In this document: positions 9,946 through 19,565 of the stretch, piece by piece
Numbering within the stretch: position 1 is the first letter of the stretch
How the letters are laid out: every line of letters begins with the position of its first letter
Assembly: GCA_003415625.1 (NCBI GenBank)
Contig: PYIU01000002.1
Location: 6,944,001 to 7,008,000, forward strand
Direction of reading: 5' to 3'
DNA: 64,000 bases
Source: Aquanectria penicillioides
Lineage: Eukaryota; Ascomycota; Sordariomycetes; Hypocreales; Nectriaceae
The notes under the pieces: model-generated
What the model saw: the letters and a program-made list of their open reading frames with translations, nothing else
What the model was told of the DNA's origin: nothing
Database searches by the model: none
Translations under genes and position numbers: made by a program

Positions 9946-11738
9946 TTACACCTGCATGACGCCTGCGACACCGCTCCTTGGTTGGGGAATCTGTATCTCG
10001 TCATCGTCAGAGCTGTCGGCAGACTCAGCTCCTGCTCGATCCAACATCCTTTCAATGTCTTCGTCTCGCAGAATTTTGCGAGTTGTTCCATTTCCAACGC
10101 CCAGCCCGCTTGGTAATGACAGAGCGCCCCTGAGATGGCTGCTCCTGCCGTTCATGCGTCTCCGCGGTGTCCCCCGGTTTGGTGTGTGGTAAGGCTGTTG
10201 TGGTGAGTCAAGATCCATTGGCGAACCGGGGGTGGAGGCATGCCGGGCGACCTCTCGAACCCGAGTCTTTTGTTTGGATACTGGTGTCGCTGCGACGATG
10301 GCAGCGGTTTCCGAGGCCCTGATGGCAAGGCGTGTCGTGCTGGCAGAGCCCGACCCATCCCTGAATGTGGCCCAGGAGATCCCATCGGAGAGAATGCGTG
10401 CTTCAGATTGGCTGAGTTGCCAGGGCTACTCATGAACAACAACGACTCAATGGCATCCTGTTCCCGCACATTCTGATGCGGTGAAAAGAGTATGGGGTCC
10501 ACCATGCTCCTAGACCTCGATCCCGTCTGCAAACTTGGTTGGCTTGGGGTATGGGGGGAGGCTGAATGTGAGTGGGAGAGAAGCGTGGGAGTGTAGTGGG
10601 GGTTCGAATTGCGTCGGGGATTCGGGCGAGGAGCTGGCATGTTGATGGAGGGCTGGATGGAAGCTGGGGGGGCAAGAGCAGGCTTGCGAGAAGCGTTTCT
10701 CGGTGGTGAGTTGGACTTTCGCTGCTGGATCAAGGGCTCGTATGGCGAATGTGCTAGGGCAGTCGGGGCAGAGCTGATGGCTGGCCTTGGGCTTGCTGAG
10801 GAGTGATGGCGACGATGGACTGTCGAAGTGCTCGAGGCTGGGGAAGCGGCCTGACTGGCAAGGGACTCGACCTCTTCTAGGGAATTGGCCTGCCATCCGT
10901 TGTTGACCTTGATCATGGCATACGAGAGACGCGTCCGCAGCTCAGCCGACAACTGCAGCGTGTTAGTCGGATGCAGATGACTGGATGAGGGCTGGCGGAT
11001 TCGGCTGCAGTTGCTACTGCCACCATTATCCTGACCCTTCCAACAAGACCAACTTACCTCTCCAATGTAACTGCCTGTCGTGGAGGCTCTGCTAACTGTG
11101 CTAGTGTTCCTGGAGTGTCCTTTGACGGGACTCTGGCTATCAGAACGAGTCTTGACCACCCCGTCTGCCATTCGCTTCCGTGAACTCCACCCGTCGGTGG
11201 CCATCTTGTCCTGGGCGGCGGCAATTTGGGAAAGTTGAAGCAGCTGGCTGTCTTGGCTGGACGGACCTGGCGGGCAGGTACTAGACTCGCTACCAGGGGG
11301 GGTAAAAGCCTGATCGGTAGAGGTAGTCATGGCGGTATCCTGAGAGTCGGCGGTCGAGCGAGGGTGGCTCTGAGAGGAGCGATCGTCACCGTCGGTAGAA
11401 GGTTGTCGCGCAAGCGAGGCCGGGAACGCGGCGGCGGCGGCAACGGCAGCAGACGCGGTCGTGAGGGCCGTGGCAGCAGCAGATAGATGTACAGAAGAGC
11501 CTGTGGCGGTCATGGGCGAGGCAATCGGGTGGTGGGAGGCTCGCGAGAGGGTCGCGTCGGCCGGGGGTTGCACCGCGAAATCCCCACCTACTGGCGCGCG
11601 GGCGTCGGTCATGGTGTCAGTGGTAGTGGTGTTGCTCACACCCTGCAGCGGACGAGCGTCGTCGACCTTTGACGACGCGGGGAGCGCGACACGGTTGTGA
11701 TTGACGGCGACTCCCCCGTCAGGCCGGGCGGAAGTCAT
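9946..11738 (-). CDS. Whi5/Nrm1-type G1/S transcription repressor (one-base frameshift in this sequence)
   Basis: The key region is LRTRLSYAMIKVNNGW followed by SLEEVESL, which matches the short Whi5-family motif (the GTB motif by which yeast Whi5 and Nrm1 bind the SBF/MBF G1/S transcription factors). The rest is Ser/Thr/Pro-rich and disordered with many SP/TP sites, as expected for a CDK-controlled repressor. Start chosen at 11738 (MTSARPDGG); the frame is open up to 11873. A 105-nt intron (10953-11057; GTAAGT, CTAAC branch, CAG) precedes the motif and keeps frame. After the segment KRLGFERSPG the frame runs off, while the next frame continues as SPMDLDSPQQPYHTPNRG to an acidic C-terminus (DSSDDDEIQIPQ). 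One extra base in the five-G run at 10228-10232 joins the two into about 562 aa; otherwise the protein ends at 10152 with a non-conserved tail. Sequencing error or a real mutation are both possible. Confidence 0.75.
10953..11057 (-). other. In-frame 105-nt intron of the Whi5-type gene
   Basis: On the minus strand it begins GTAAGT, has a GACTAAC branch site 14 nt from the end and ends CTGCAG. Being a multiple of three without a stop, it is hidden inside the open frame; retention would insert 35 residues just before the GTB-like motif. Confidence 0.75.
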
Positions 11739-13599
11739 GTTGAAGGCGCGGAGGCCGGTTGGGAGTCGAGGCGGAGCGACAGACCGGAGCGTAGAATGAG
11801 CGATAGCCACGGCGAGAGAGCGAGCGAGCGAGTAACTGTGTGTGTGTGGTCGCGTTTCAAAATGGAGCCGCAAGGCGTAACAATAACTAGCGGTTAACGA
11901 GGAGCAGACGCTTGGTGGGAGTCGGGACAGGTCTGTTTCTGCCCGCTGGTTCCGTGACTATCTGTTGTAGCCGGCGATTGTTGATGTTGGTGTTTAGTGT
12001 GGAGGAAGCCTGGAGTCCCGAGGCCAGTCCAAGTCCACATCCACGTCCAAGTCGAGTCAAGACCCAAGGCAAGAGCGACCCAGGCAAGGCAGTGTAAAGA
12101 AGGTAGGTGTGGTGCTGCGGATGGTGGTTTACGCGGTCTAGTCGCGCTTGCCCCAGCACCTGCCGAAGCCCAGGCCAATGGCAAGGCCCCGCGCGACGAA
12201 TGCGGCTTTGGACGCTTTGGATGCGACTCTGGCCGCGCCTTCAGTGGGGAGTCGGCGCTGTCACTGCTGCAGAGACCCGCTGTAGATCGCTAAACGGTGC
12301 ACTTCTTCAGGGGACTCCAAGGGGGGTGTTTAGCGGTTGCCCCAGCGGACAGTGGGCTTAACCTAGTGTTGAGTGTTTTTGGCGGCTCTGCAAGGTTCCC
12401 CAACCTCCCGTCGCAAAACGCAGTTGGAAAAACCAAACCATGAGCTTCGCTAGAGTTACAGCGCTAGGGCACCTGAAGAAAAACCCGCCCATCCACTGTA
12501 ACGCTGACATTGTCACCGGGTTCCAGTGTCATGTGCGCTGCGAAGTGTCCCACAGAGGTTCTCGTAAAACACCCGGATGGAGGTGGATCGTTGATCGGAG
12601 TGTTCCCAATGGAACCAAAAAAAAAAACTTGGTTTCGAAGTTCGGGAGAAGAATAACAAAAACAGTATGTTCCTCAGTAAGCCCATAATTCGCGTCCTAC
12701 GACTCGAATGCCCAATTTGCTCCCCCAAAACAGCCGAGGTGGCGTTGCAGAGTTCTGAGCGAGACTTTTCCCCTCGGCGACGGCGAGCGCGATGCAACAA
12801 GACGGAGACGCAGCAGGGCCAGAACCAAGCCAGACGAGTCTCGATTAGGCAGACGGTTATACCATTCTGCTCGAAAGAGGGGGGAAATGCCTCTTGGTCC
12901 AAATCGCCCGCTTCTTCGCATTTTTGTTCTCCCACTTCAACAACATATATCTCTCTCCAAACCCGAGGTGAATACGAGAATGATTGAAGATTGAAACCTG
13001 TTTTCCCTCAAATCCACGTCAGTCATCAGCGGGAAGGCGGGAGCCTGCGCTCCTTCCGAGCACTGTCCCACACGACACACCACTCATGCACGACGTCGGC
13101 TAAAATCACGCTCGGACCCTCTCGTCCATGACACGAAGTCACGTGCCATGTCGCGAGATGCAATTGCCTTTTTGGGATAAGGCTCTCTAGGGTAGGTCTC
13201 ATGACACCATGACCAGTTCAAAAGCGTGCTTATAACATGCTTATAATCCGGATGTCTCATTGTTGGAAAGGTATGTATTTGTCATGTCACTTCACCGTAA
13301 TCTGCAGACCTGGCTGGATTTTTTTCTAGATGAAGATCAAAAGGCTCTAGAATTAATGGCACGCACAATTCAATAAATCTTCGTGGATAGTAAGTCAAGG
13401 AGTATCGAATCCCTCTTGTTGTTAGACAAATCTCATCTGTATCACTGTAAGTCATGTTTCGCAACGCATTTTCCCCAGACATATCGATGCTTTTCAATGC
13501 CTTGCAGATCTTGGCTACACTTCTCAACAGGACTGATATTTATGCCCATGCTCAAGTCTATCATCCATTCATCATCAACATGGCATACATGTGAAGTTC
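11739..13599. other. Intergenic, 1.86 kb
   Basis: Promoter side of the Whi5-type gene and 3' side of the RQT4-type gene. Open frames here (for example 12513-12935 on the minus strand) show no domain and overlap on both strands. Nothing else supported. Confidence 0.5.
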
Positions 13600-15189
13600 T
13601 TATCCACACTCTGGCTCATCACCAATATGACCGCGAACTCCTCCGTCAAGAATGACACCTTCATTGTTGTCCAGATCATGCTGAACCCTTTGCCACCCCG
13701 TCTTCCTACGTGAATCCCGTCCCTCAACCTCCGCTCCTTTGCCCTTGGCATCAAACACGGGCTTGATTAGTGAGCCGAGCAATGGGTTACCACTGAACGC
13801 TCCTCCACTCTTCTTGTTGCCAGTTGTCTCCCCCAGAACGCTGTTATCGACTGATGTGCCCATGCCTTCGTCCTCTCCATCTGATGGAGTCGCAGGACGT
13901 TCAACAGCTGCCATCTTGCGGACTACCTTGCCTCCAACAAGATCAATGCTTACGACCTGTCTTCGCTTCTCATACTCTGGCCGGGCGTTCCACTCCATCT
14001 CTCGTAGAATCTTTTGCTGTCGTTTTAGCTCACGTGCTCGCTCTTCGGGGCTAGCCCACATGCTTCCTGTGCCATTCATAGCCCCACTGACGTCGAAGTC
14101 AGCGGCTTCGTCAAGCACTGTTGTTCTTTGGGCGTTCTGTGCTTGAAAGCCAAGAAGCTTGTCTCGGTGTGCCCTAGCCTTGGCCTCCGCCTCACTCAAT
14201 GAAGGGTCATCATTTCCTCGAGGCTTGGTAAAGGGAGCAGGCGTTTTGGCCACATCGGGCCGGCGATTGGCTTCTCGGTCCGCGGCCATGCGCTCTCGTC
14301 CCCTTTCCTCCCTCAGCTCCCGCATTATTGATTGGATTTCGTCTATGCTTAGCAATGGGGTTCCGCAGAAAGTACAAGGCCCTAGGCCCTCCTTCATACA
14401 AATTACCTTGCCACAAGACATGCAGTTGGGAGCAGCAGATTGCAGAGGATGCCTTGTAGCAACGCAATTGCATTTTCTAGCCTTTGGGTTTTCAAGAGAC
14501 GGGTTTGTTGTGATCTCAAGTGCTCGAATTGCAGCGTCCAAATCAGCAATGGCAGTTGAAGCGCCAGCCATAGGCATTCCTCCCGAGATTGAGATCTTGG
14601 TGGTTTTACTAGGACCAGGCTTGGGAGTTGAGGTCCGAGACACCGGGTTCGACTTGGGTTTGGGTTTTGAGGGACCATCTGAGATGAGATAACCAGCTGA
14701 TGCATGTTGCTTTGGCGGTGGCTTTAGGGTCGGTTTCGGGGCCGGTTTGGGAGTGTTGGATCTTGACACATCGGTGCTGTTTGGTGCGCTGGGCCGCTGG
14801 GGAATGTAGTCTAAATTCTGATCCTTCTTGCTATATGATGTGCCAGCCGGTGCGCTGTAATCCTCGACCTTTCTCGCTTGAGGCGTATGGATCGCGGGTT
14901 TCTTCTTCTTTGGCTGTCGTTTCGACTTCGGTGCTGGATCTATCGCTCCGTTGTCAGGTGTACCAGCTGGCGTCGGGTTTGAAGAGGCGGGGCCAGCGGG
15001 AGCGGGCTGAGAGGTTTTCCTCCGAGCATTGAATGAAGAGATGAACTCAAAGGCCTGGGGAGAATCTCCAAGGAGGTTTTTCAGATGCTCAGCTGCTTCG
15101 GGCTTGGACAGAGTGGCGGCATAGTCGAGGACTTGCTTGAGCTCGTCGTCGGGCAATGGCAGCAGCTTTGAGAGCTCCGAGACCGACAT
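13600..15189 (-). CDS. RQT4: RQT4/TRIP4 (ASC-1) homolog, ribosome quality-control trigger complex subunit
   Basis: A single-exon gene of 529 aa, the same size as yeast Rqt4 (about 530). The diagnostic part is a C2HC5-type zinc finger at about residues 238-280 (CNCVATRHPLQ, NCMSCGKVICMKEG, GPCTFCGTPLLS), found in TRIP4/ASC-1 and Rqt4. The N-terminus (SELSKLLPLPDDELKQVLDYA) fits the helical ubiquitin-binding region of Rqt4. The middle (about 60-200) is Pro/Ser/Lys-rich linker, and the C-terminal third contains charged helices (SPEERARELKRQQKILREMEW). Known role of the family: with the helicase Slh1/ASCC3 and Rqt3/ASCC2 it recognises ubiquitinated, collided ribosomes and splits them, in the cytoplasm. 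The ASCH domain of human TRIP4 is not evident, as in yeast. The start at 15189 has a good purine context. Confidence 0.85.
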   Translation of the reverse strand: MSVSELSKLLPLPDDELKQVLDYAATLSKPEAAEHLKNLLGDSPQAFEFISSFNARRKTSQPAPAGPASSNPTPAGTPDNGAIDPAPKSKRQPKKKKPAIHTPQARKVEDYSAPAGTSYSKKDQNLDYIPQRPSAPNSTDVSRSNTPKPAPKPTLKPPPKQHASAGYLISDGPSKPKPKSNPVSRTSTPKPGPSKTTKISISGGMPMAGASTAIADLDAAIRALEITTNPSLENPKARKCNCVATRHPLQSAAPNCMSCGKVICMKEGLGPCTFCGTPLLSIDEIQSIMRELREERGRERMAADREANRRPDVAKTPAPFTKPRGNDDPSLSEAEAKARAHRDKLLGFQAQNAQRTTVLDEAADFDVSGAMNGTGSMWASPEERARELKRQQKILREMEWNARPEYEKRRQVVSIDLVGGKVVRKMAAVERPATPSDGEDEGMGTSVDNSVLGETTGNKKSGGAFSGNPLLGSLIKPVFDAKGKGAEVEGRDSRRKTGWQRVQHDLDNNEGVILDGGVRGHIGDEPECG

Positions 15190-15554
15190 GATGACGGCCT
15201 TTGACAGAGACGTATCTGCTTATATGAATGAGTAGCGTAACAATTTCTTCGAGTTGTCCTTTCGGCGTTGAAATGGCTTGGTGGTGATGTAGTTGTTCTG
15301 TTGGAGCTTCAAGAGCTGTGTCCCCCACTGAGAAAAGCGGCCCCGCCCCTCCAAAGAGTTGCTTACCCTGGAGCCATTTCTGAGTCATTCGCCGAGACGG
15401 TTGACTCCATTAGGCAGGCTGACGAGTAAATTTTAAATTTTTTTTTTTGAAATAGCGACGATTGCCTGGAGAAAGAGAGAGTCTGGGACACATGGCGGAA
15501 AATCCGGTGCGACCTCTACCACAGCCCTCCGCGAGAGGTTGTGTAAAGGACAAT

Positions 15555-15586
15555 GGTGCTGCAATTGCAATTGCAATTGAGCACCA
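15555..15586. repeat. (GCAATT)3 inside a near-perfect palindrome
   Basis: GCAATT occurs three times in tandem at 15561-15578, so 15562-15579 is a perfect 18-nt palindrome made of overlapping CAATTG sites. It is flanked by GGTGCT (15555-15560) and AGCACC (15580-15585), which are reverse complements, leaving one unpaired base. Confidence 0.7.
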
Positions 15587-17320
15587 AGTCATGTCATGAT
15601 GCTAGCAGGGTATCGATGCTGGAATTTGGGGTCGAAAGTGGGGGGGGGCATCGATTCCTCGTTGTCGGCCAGCTTGTGCATTAAATGAATGCGAGATTTA
15701 TTCTGGTTCCCTGTCACAATCCGCAATCCGCAACCGGCGAGGCGAACGACTGACGAGTCGACCTCAACCGGCGCATCGAAATCTCGCATTCCGGGCCAGC
15801 ATGCGTCGCATATGCACGCTGTACTGTACTGTATTGAAATATGTGCCGTGTGCTCATGATCAAAGCCAATTTTTGGCGTGTGTGGGACGCTGGTGGGCAC
15901 TTGTTCCGTCTCCATCCGACACTACCATGTACCGCCGCCCACCGACAATCAATGGCCAGGGAAGTGGACCCCCCGTGGGGTAACAGGGAGAGGCACACAG
16001 TGTCTTTGGGACAGATGGCAGATGATGGGATGGAGACGAGAAGACAGGCTTGACAGGATAGGCGCGGGTAGGGGGATGGAGTGAGGGCAGATTGGGCAGC
16101 TGGGAGAGATTCCAGCCGCGGGTGAAGGGAGGGTTGTATGATGTGAGCTAACTTGTTAGCCGATCCAGGACAGTTGTGGGCGGATCATCACACTCAGATT
16201 CAGTGCTACACCAGGTACGGGGTCTGGGCTGTGAGGAAGGCCAGTGCCGTCGATGAGTTGAAGCCTTTTGATTAGTCGAGAGTTTAGGCCGGCCCCCAGC
16301 TAATCGGAGTCTGTTTGATCTCGCTTTCTTTCCCCTCCCCCAGCTTTTTGACCGTGGTTGTTTTAGCCGGGGAAGGGCATGATGCGTGCTACCACAGCTG
16401 AGGAAACATAGGTACGGATACAGGATGCGTATGTGGGAGGGTGGCATTTTGTCGGGACGAGGTGGAGGTGGAGGAGGTGGAGGGCGAGCGGCAGTGAACG
16501 ATGCCGTTCTTTGTCCGCATCAATTGATGGCTATCGGGGTCGAGACTGGCTTCCCTTGAGGGGACGCAGAGGGAACAAGAACCAGAAGGGTTTCCCGAAC
16601 GGGTAATCCATCATGATGCTACAGTGCATGTAATATGTTTGGGGGGGGGCTCGTTTCGTCATGGTTGGCTGGTTGCCCGCAGCCTCCGCAGGTCAACAAC
16701 AGCTCCGGCACTCATTCGAACAAAGCCCTCACCGAGAACGACCCGGCTGGCGCGCAGACGTGGGAGCAATTCGGAGAACAAGCTGTGCTCGGATGACGGC
16801 AAAGGGAATCCATATTGGAGTACGAAACATCCGAGACTCCCGCGCATTGTCTTGCTTTTCGTATTGTGCTGTTTTCAATGGCCATGGTTGACCGATTCTC
16901 ACCGACCTTGGTGGTCCCCGTGCTCCCGTTGCTCCGTGCCATTGTCGAAATTCCGAACAAGCTCCGCCGCTCAGCGTAGATGCGCTAGGCCGTTTCCGGA
17001 ATAGGAAGCTACTTCCATGCCCCAAAAGCCCCAGAAGCGGAGCCCTTGCCAAAGCAAAGCTCGTCGTCACTGAGGGAAAGAGTGGTGGGTGCTGGGTGAA
17101 ATGGCACACCCGGGAGGGCATTGACCATGGCTTGCATGGCCATTGGGGTGGGAACTGGGAAGCATGTCGCAGCAGGTGGGTGACGAGGGCCGGAGTGAGA
17201 GTGTTGTAACTGAGTGGACGTGGGTGTGAGTGGCTCCTTCCCCCTTCCTTGGAGCCTTGGAGTGCGCTTGCCCGCTTGCCGTGGCTCCGTGGCTTTTTGT
17301 TGTTTCCTCAGGTTGGTTGG

Positions 17321-17328
17321 TATTTAAA
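17321..17328 (+). promoter_or_regulatory. TATA-like element of mdh
   Basis: TATTTAAA lies 102 nt upstream of the mdh start codon and is followed by a pyrimidine-rich stretch, the usual arrangement of a strongly expressed fungal gene. Confidence 0.5.
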
Positions 17329-17429
17329 CTGCTCATCACCAGCCTCATTTTTGTCTTCTCTTTCTCTCCCCCAATTGACCTCACCCTCCTGCCAATTCTA
17401 CCTCTACTCCACTCATCACAACCGTCAGG

Positions 17430-18940
17430 ATGTTCGCCGCTTCCAAGCTCCAGCGACGCGCTTTCTCCGCCTCGGCCCGCAACGTAAGTCCTGTCACTCG
17501 CCCTCAATTCCCTCTGTCGCAATCGCAAGTAGAGAGAGCGAGAGAGAGCTTCCTTCTCTCCGCCTCTTTTTTTGTTTCTCCTGCTCTGCTCTCGACCGGC
17601 CCGGGTTTGTTTCCGGCATCGCTCTTCTTCATCACCACCACCTTCTACCAGCCCAATTCGATCCCCAAGCGCCCTCCTAGTTCTTCAGTTCCATGCTGAC
17701 CCCGCCAAAAACCACAGCTCTCCAAGGTTACCGTCCTTGGTGCCGCCGGCGGTATCGGCCAGCCCCTCTCCCTCCTCCTCAAGCTCAACCCCCGCGTCAC
17801 TGAGCTTGCCCTCTACGATATCCGTGGCGGACCCGGTACGTTCACTGCTGCCCTAGTTTGACAATGCTCGTTCTGCCCTCGTGATGGGGGATTGTGCTGC
17901 CCTGTGTGACATTTGTTGTGGCATGTGTGGCATCTTCAACCATCACATCATGCCCTGGCTTTAAAAAAGCACAAAAACCAAAAAACCAAAACACCAAAAG
18001 GGCAACCCCTGGCCCTGTCGTCTACCCCAACGCCATGCATCATGCCACCTCCCCAGACATGCCAGCATTCCCTTGCTAACGAACCCTTTCAACAGGCGTC
18101 GCCGCTGACATCTCCCACGTCAACACCAAGTCCAAGGTCAAGGGCTATGAGCCCACTCCATCCGGTCTTCGTGAGGCCCTCAAGGGCTCTGAGGTCGTCC
18201 TCATCCCCGCCGGTGTCCCCCGCAAGCCCGGCATGACCCGTGACGATCTCTTCAACACCAACGCCTCCATCGTCCGTGACCTCGCCACCGCTGCTGCCGA
18301 GGCTGCCCCCGAGGCCAAGCTCCTCATCATCTCCAACCCCGTCAACTCCACCGTCCCCATCTGCGCCGAGGTCTACAAGGCCAAGGGTGTCTACAACCCC
18401 AAGACTCTCTTCGGTGTCACTACCCTCGATGTCGTCCGCGCCAGCCGCTTCGTCTCCGAGATCAAGGATACTGACCCCAAGGATGAGGAGATCACCGTCA
18501 TTGGTGGCCACTCCGGTGTCACCATCGTCCCTCTCTTCTCCCAGAGCAACCACCCCGACCTGAGCTCCAACGCTGAGCTGGTCAACCGTGTCCAGTTCGG
18601 TGGTGACGAGGTCGTCAAGGCTAAGGACGGTGCTGGCTCTGCCACTCTCTCCATGGCTTTCGCCGGTGCCCGCATGGCTGATTCCGTCCTCCGTGCCGTC
18701 CAGGGCGAGAAGGGTGTCGTCGAGCCCGCTTTCGTCGACTCGCCCCTCTACAAGGACCAGGGCATTGAGTTCTTCTCCAGCAAGATCGAGCTCGGCCCCG
18801 AGGGTGTTGCCAAGGTTCACCCCATCGGCGCCGTCGATGCCGCTGAGGAGAAGCTCATCGAGGCCTGCATTAGCGACCTCAAGAAGAACATTGCCAAGGG
18901 TGTCTCTTTCGTCCAGGAGAACCCCGCCAAGTCCAACTAA
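17430..18940 (+). CDS. mdh1: Malate dehydrogenase, mitochondrial (338 aa, 3 exons)
   Basis: NAD-dependent L-malate:oxaloacetate oxidoreductase of the TCA cycle. Exons 17430-17483, 17718-17835 and 18096-18940; introns of 234 and 260 nt have GTAAGT/GTACGT donors and CAG ends, intron 2 with a GCTAAC branch site. Exon 1 codes only the presequence [18 protein letters not shown], Arg/Ser-rich and lacking acidic residues, typical of mitochondrial import. Seen motifs: nucleotide-binding [14 protein letters not shown], the substrate loop [15 protein letters not shown], the catalytic Asp/Arg helix TTLDVVRAS, and the catalytic-His loop [10 protein letters not shown]. Length matches mitochondrial MDHs (about 335-340). 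Codon use is extremely biased to C-ending codons, the strongest in the window, so expression is expected to be high. No peroxisomal SKL-type tail (it ends AKSN), so this is the mitochondrial form. Confidence 0.97.
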
Positions 18941-19565
18941 ATGGTTTCCTCCAACGGTGAGGCCTAATACCAGGCCCAAGAAGGACAAAATTGGGGTAGA
19001 AGAAGAAGGAATGCGGTGAGGGAAGACGGAAGACTGGCTGGCTGCTGTGCTTGGCTTGGCCGGCTTGTTGCCTGTCTATGAGGATGGATTAGGGTATGGT
19101 AAAAGATCGATACCCACTTCCACTGTTCTACCACTGCCATAGACTTGAATTGGGTCTCTGTACCATATTATGAAGAATAAAAAATCTACCCAAATATTGC
19201 TTAGTTCCCCACTTGCAATGCTCCCTCCATTTCTCCCTGCGTCACCCACCGCCTTGGTCATCCGCCACTTTTGGTCGTAGAGAAACAAATCGTGATTAAA
19301 AAGAGTAGAGCAAGACATTAACGGTTAACTAAAGTACTATGTTCTCTGACATCTATGAGAAAAAGTCGGGCTTATCGTACATTCCCTCTGAACTACCCGA
19401 TTCTGCAAGGTTGTAGAATAGAATATTCGTCTCGTCGGTCTATCACGATTTCCAGGTCTAGCCGTCCCAAAACTAAAAAGAGGTAAATTTCACCTGAGAC
19501 TCGTTTCTCTCTTCCTCTCTTAATCCATTCATTCTCTTTCTTTCTTTCTTTATTCTCTAGCAGCT
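18941..19565. other. Intergenic, convergent 3' ends of mdh and SPF1
   Basis: About 625 nt with both 3' UTRs; becomes AT-rich from 19130 with several AATAAA-like words (AATAAAAAA near 19178). No gene is seen. Confidence 0.5.

Larger units (their letters stand above)
15190..17429. other. 2.24 kb divergent promoter region (RQT4-type / mdh)
   Basis: Shared upstream region of the minus-strand RQT4-type gene and the plus-strand malate dehydrogenase gene. It holds a GCAATT triple repeat inside a palindrome (15555-15586) and a TATA-like box before mdh. No ORF with a domain is seen. Confidence 0.5.

Noticed and set aside
12513..12935. 140-aa minus-strand ORF in the 11.7-13.6 kb gap
   Set aside because: No domain, Cys/Arg-rich and overlapped by ORFs on the other strand.
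18089..18988. 299-aa open frame antisense to malate dehydrogenase
   Set aside because: Strong third-position C bias of the mdh gene creates open antisense frames; the product is a Leu/Gly/Val/Asp-rich shadow.
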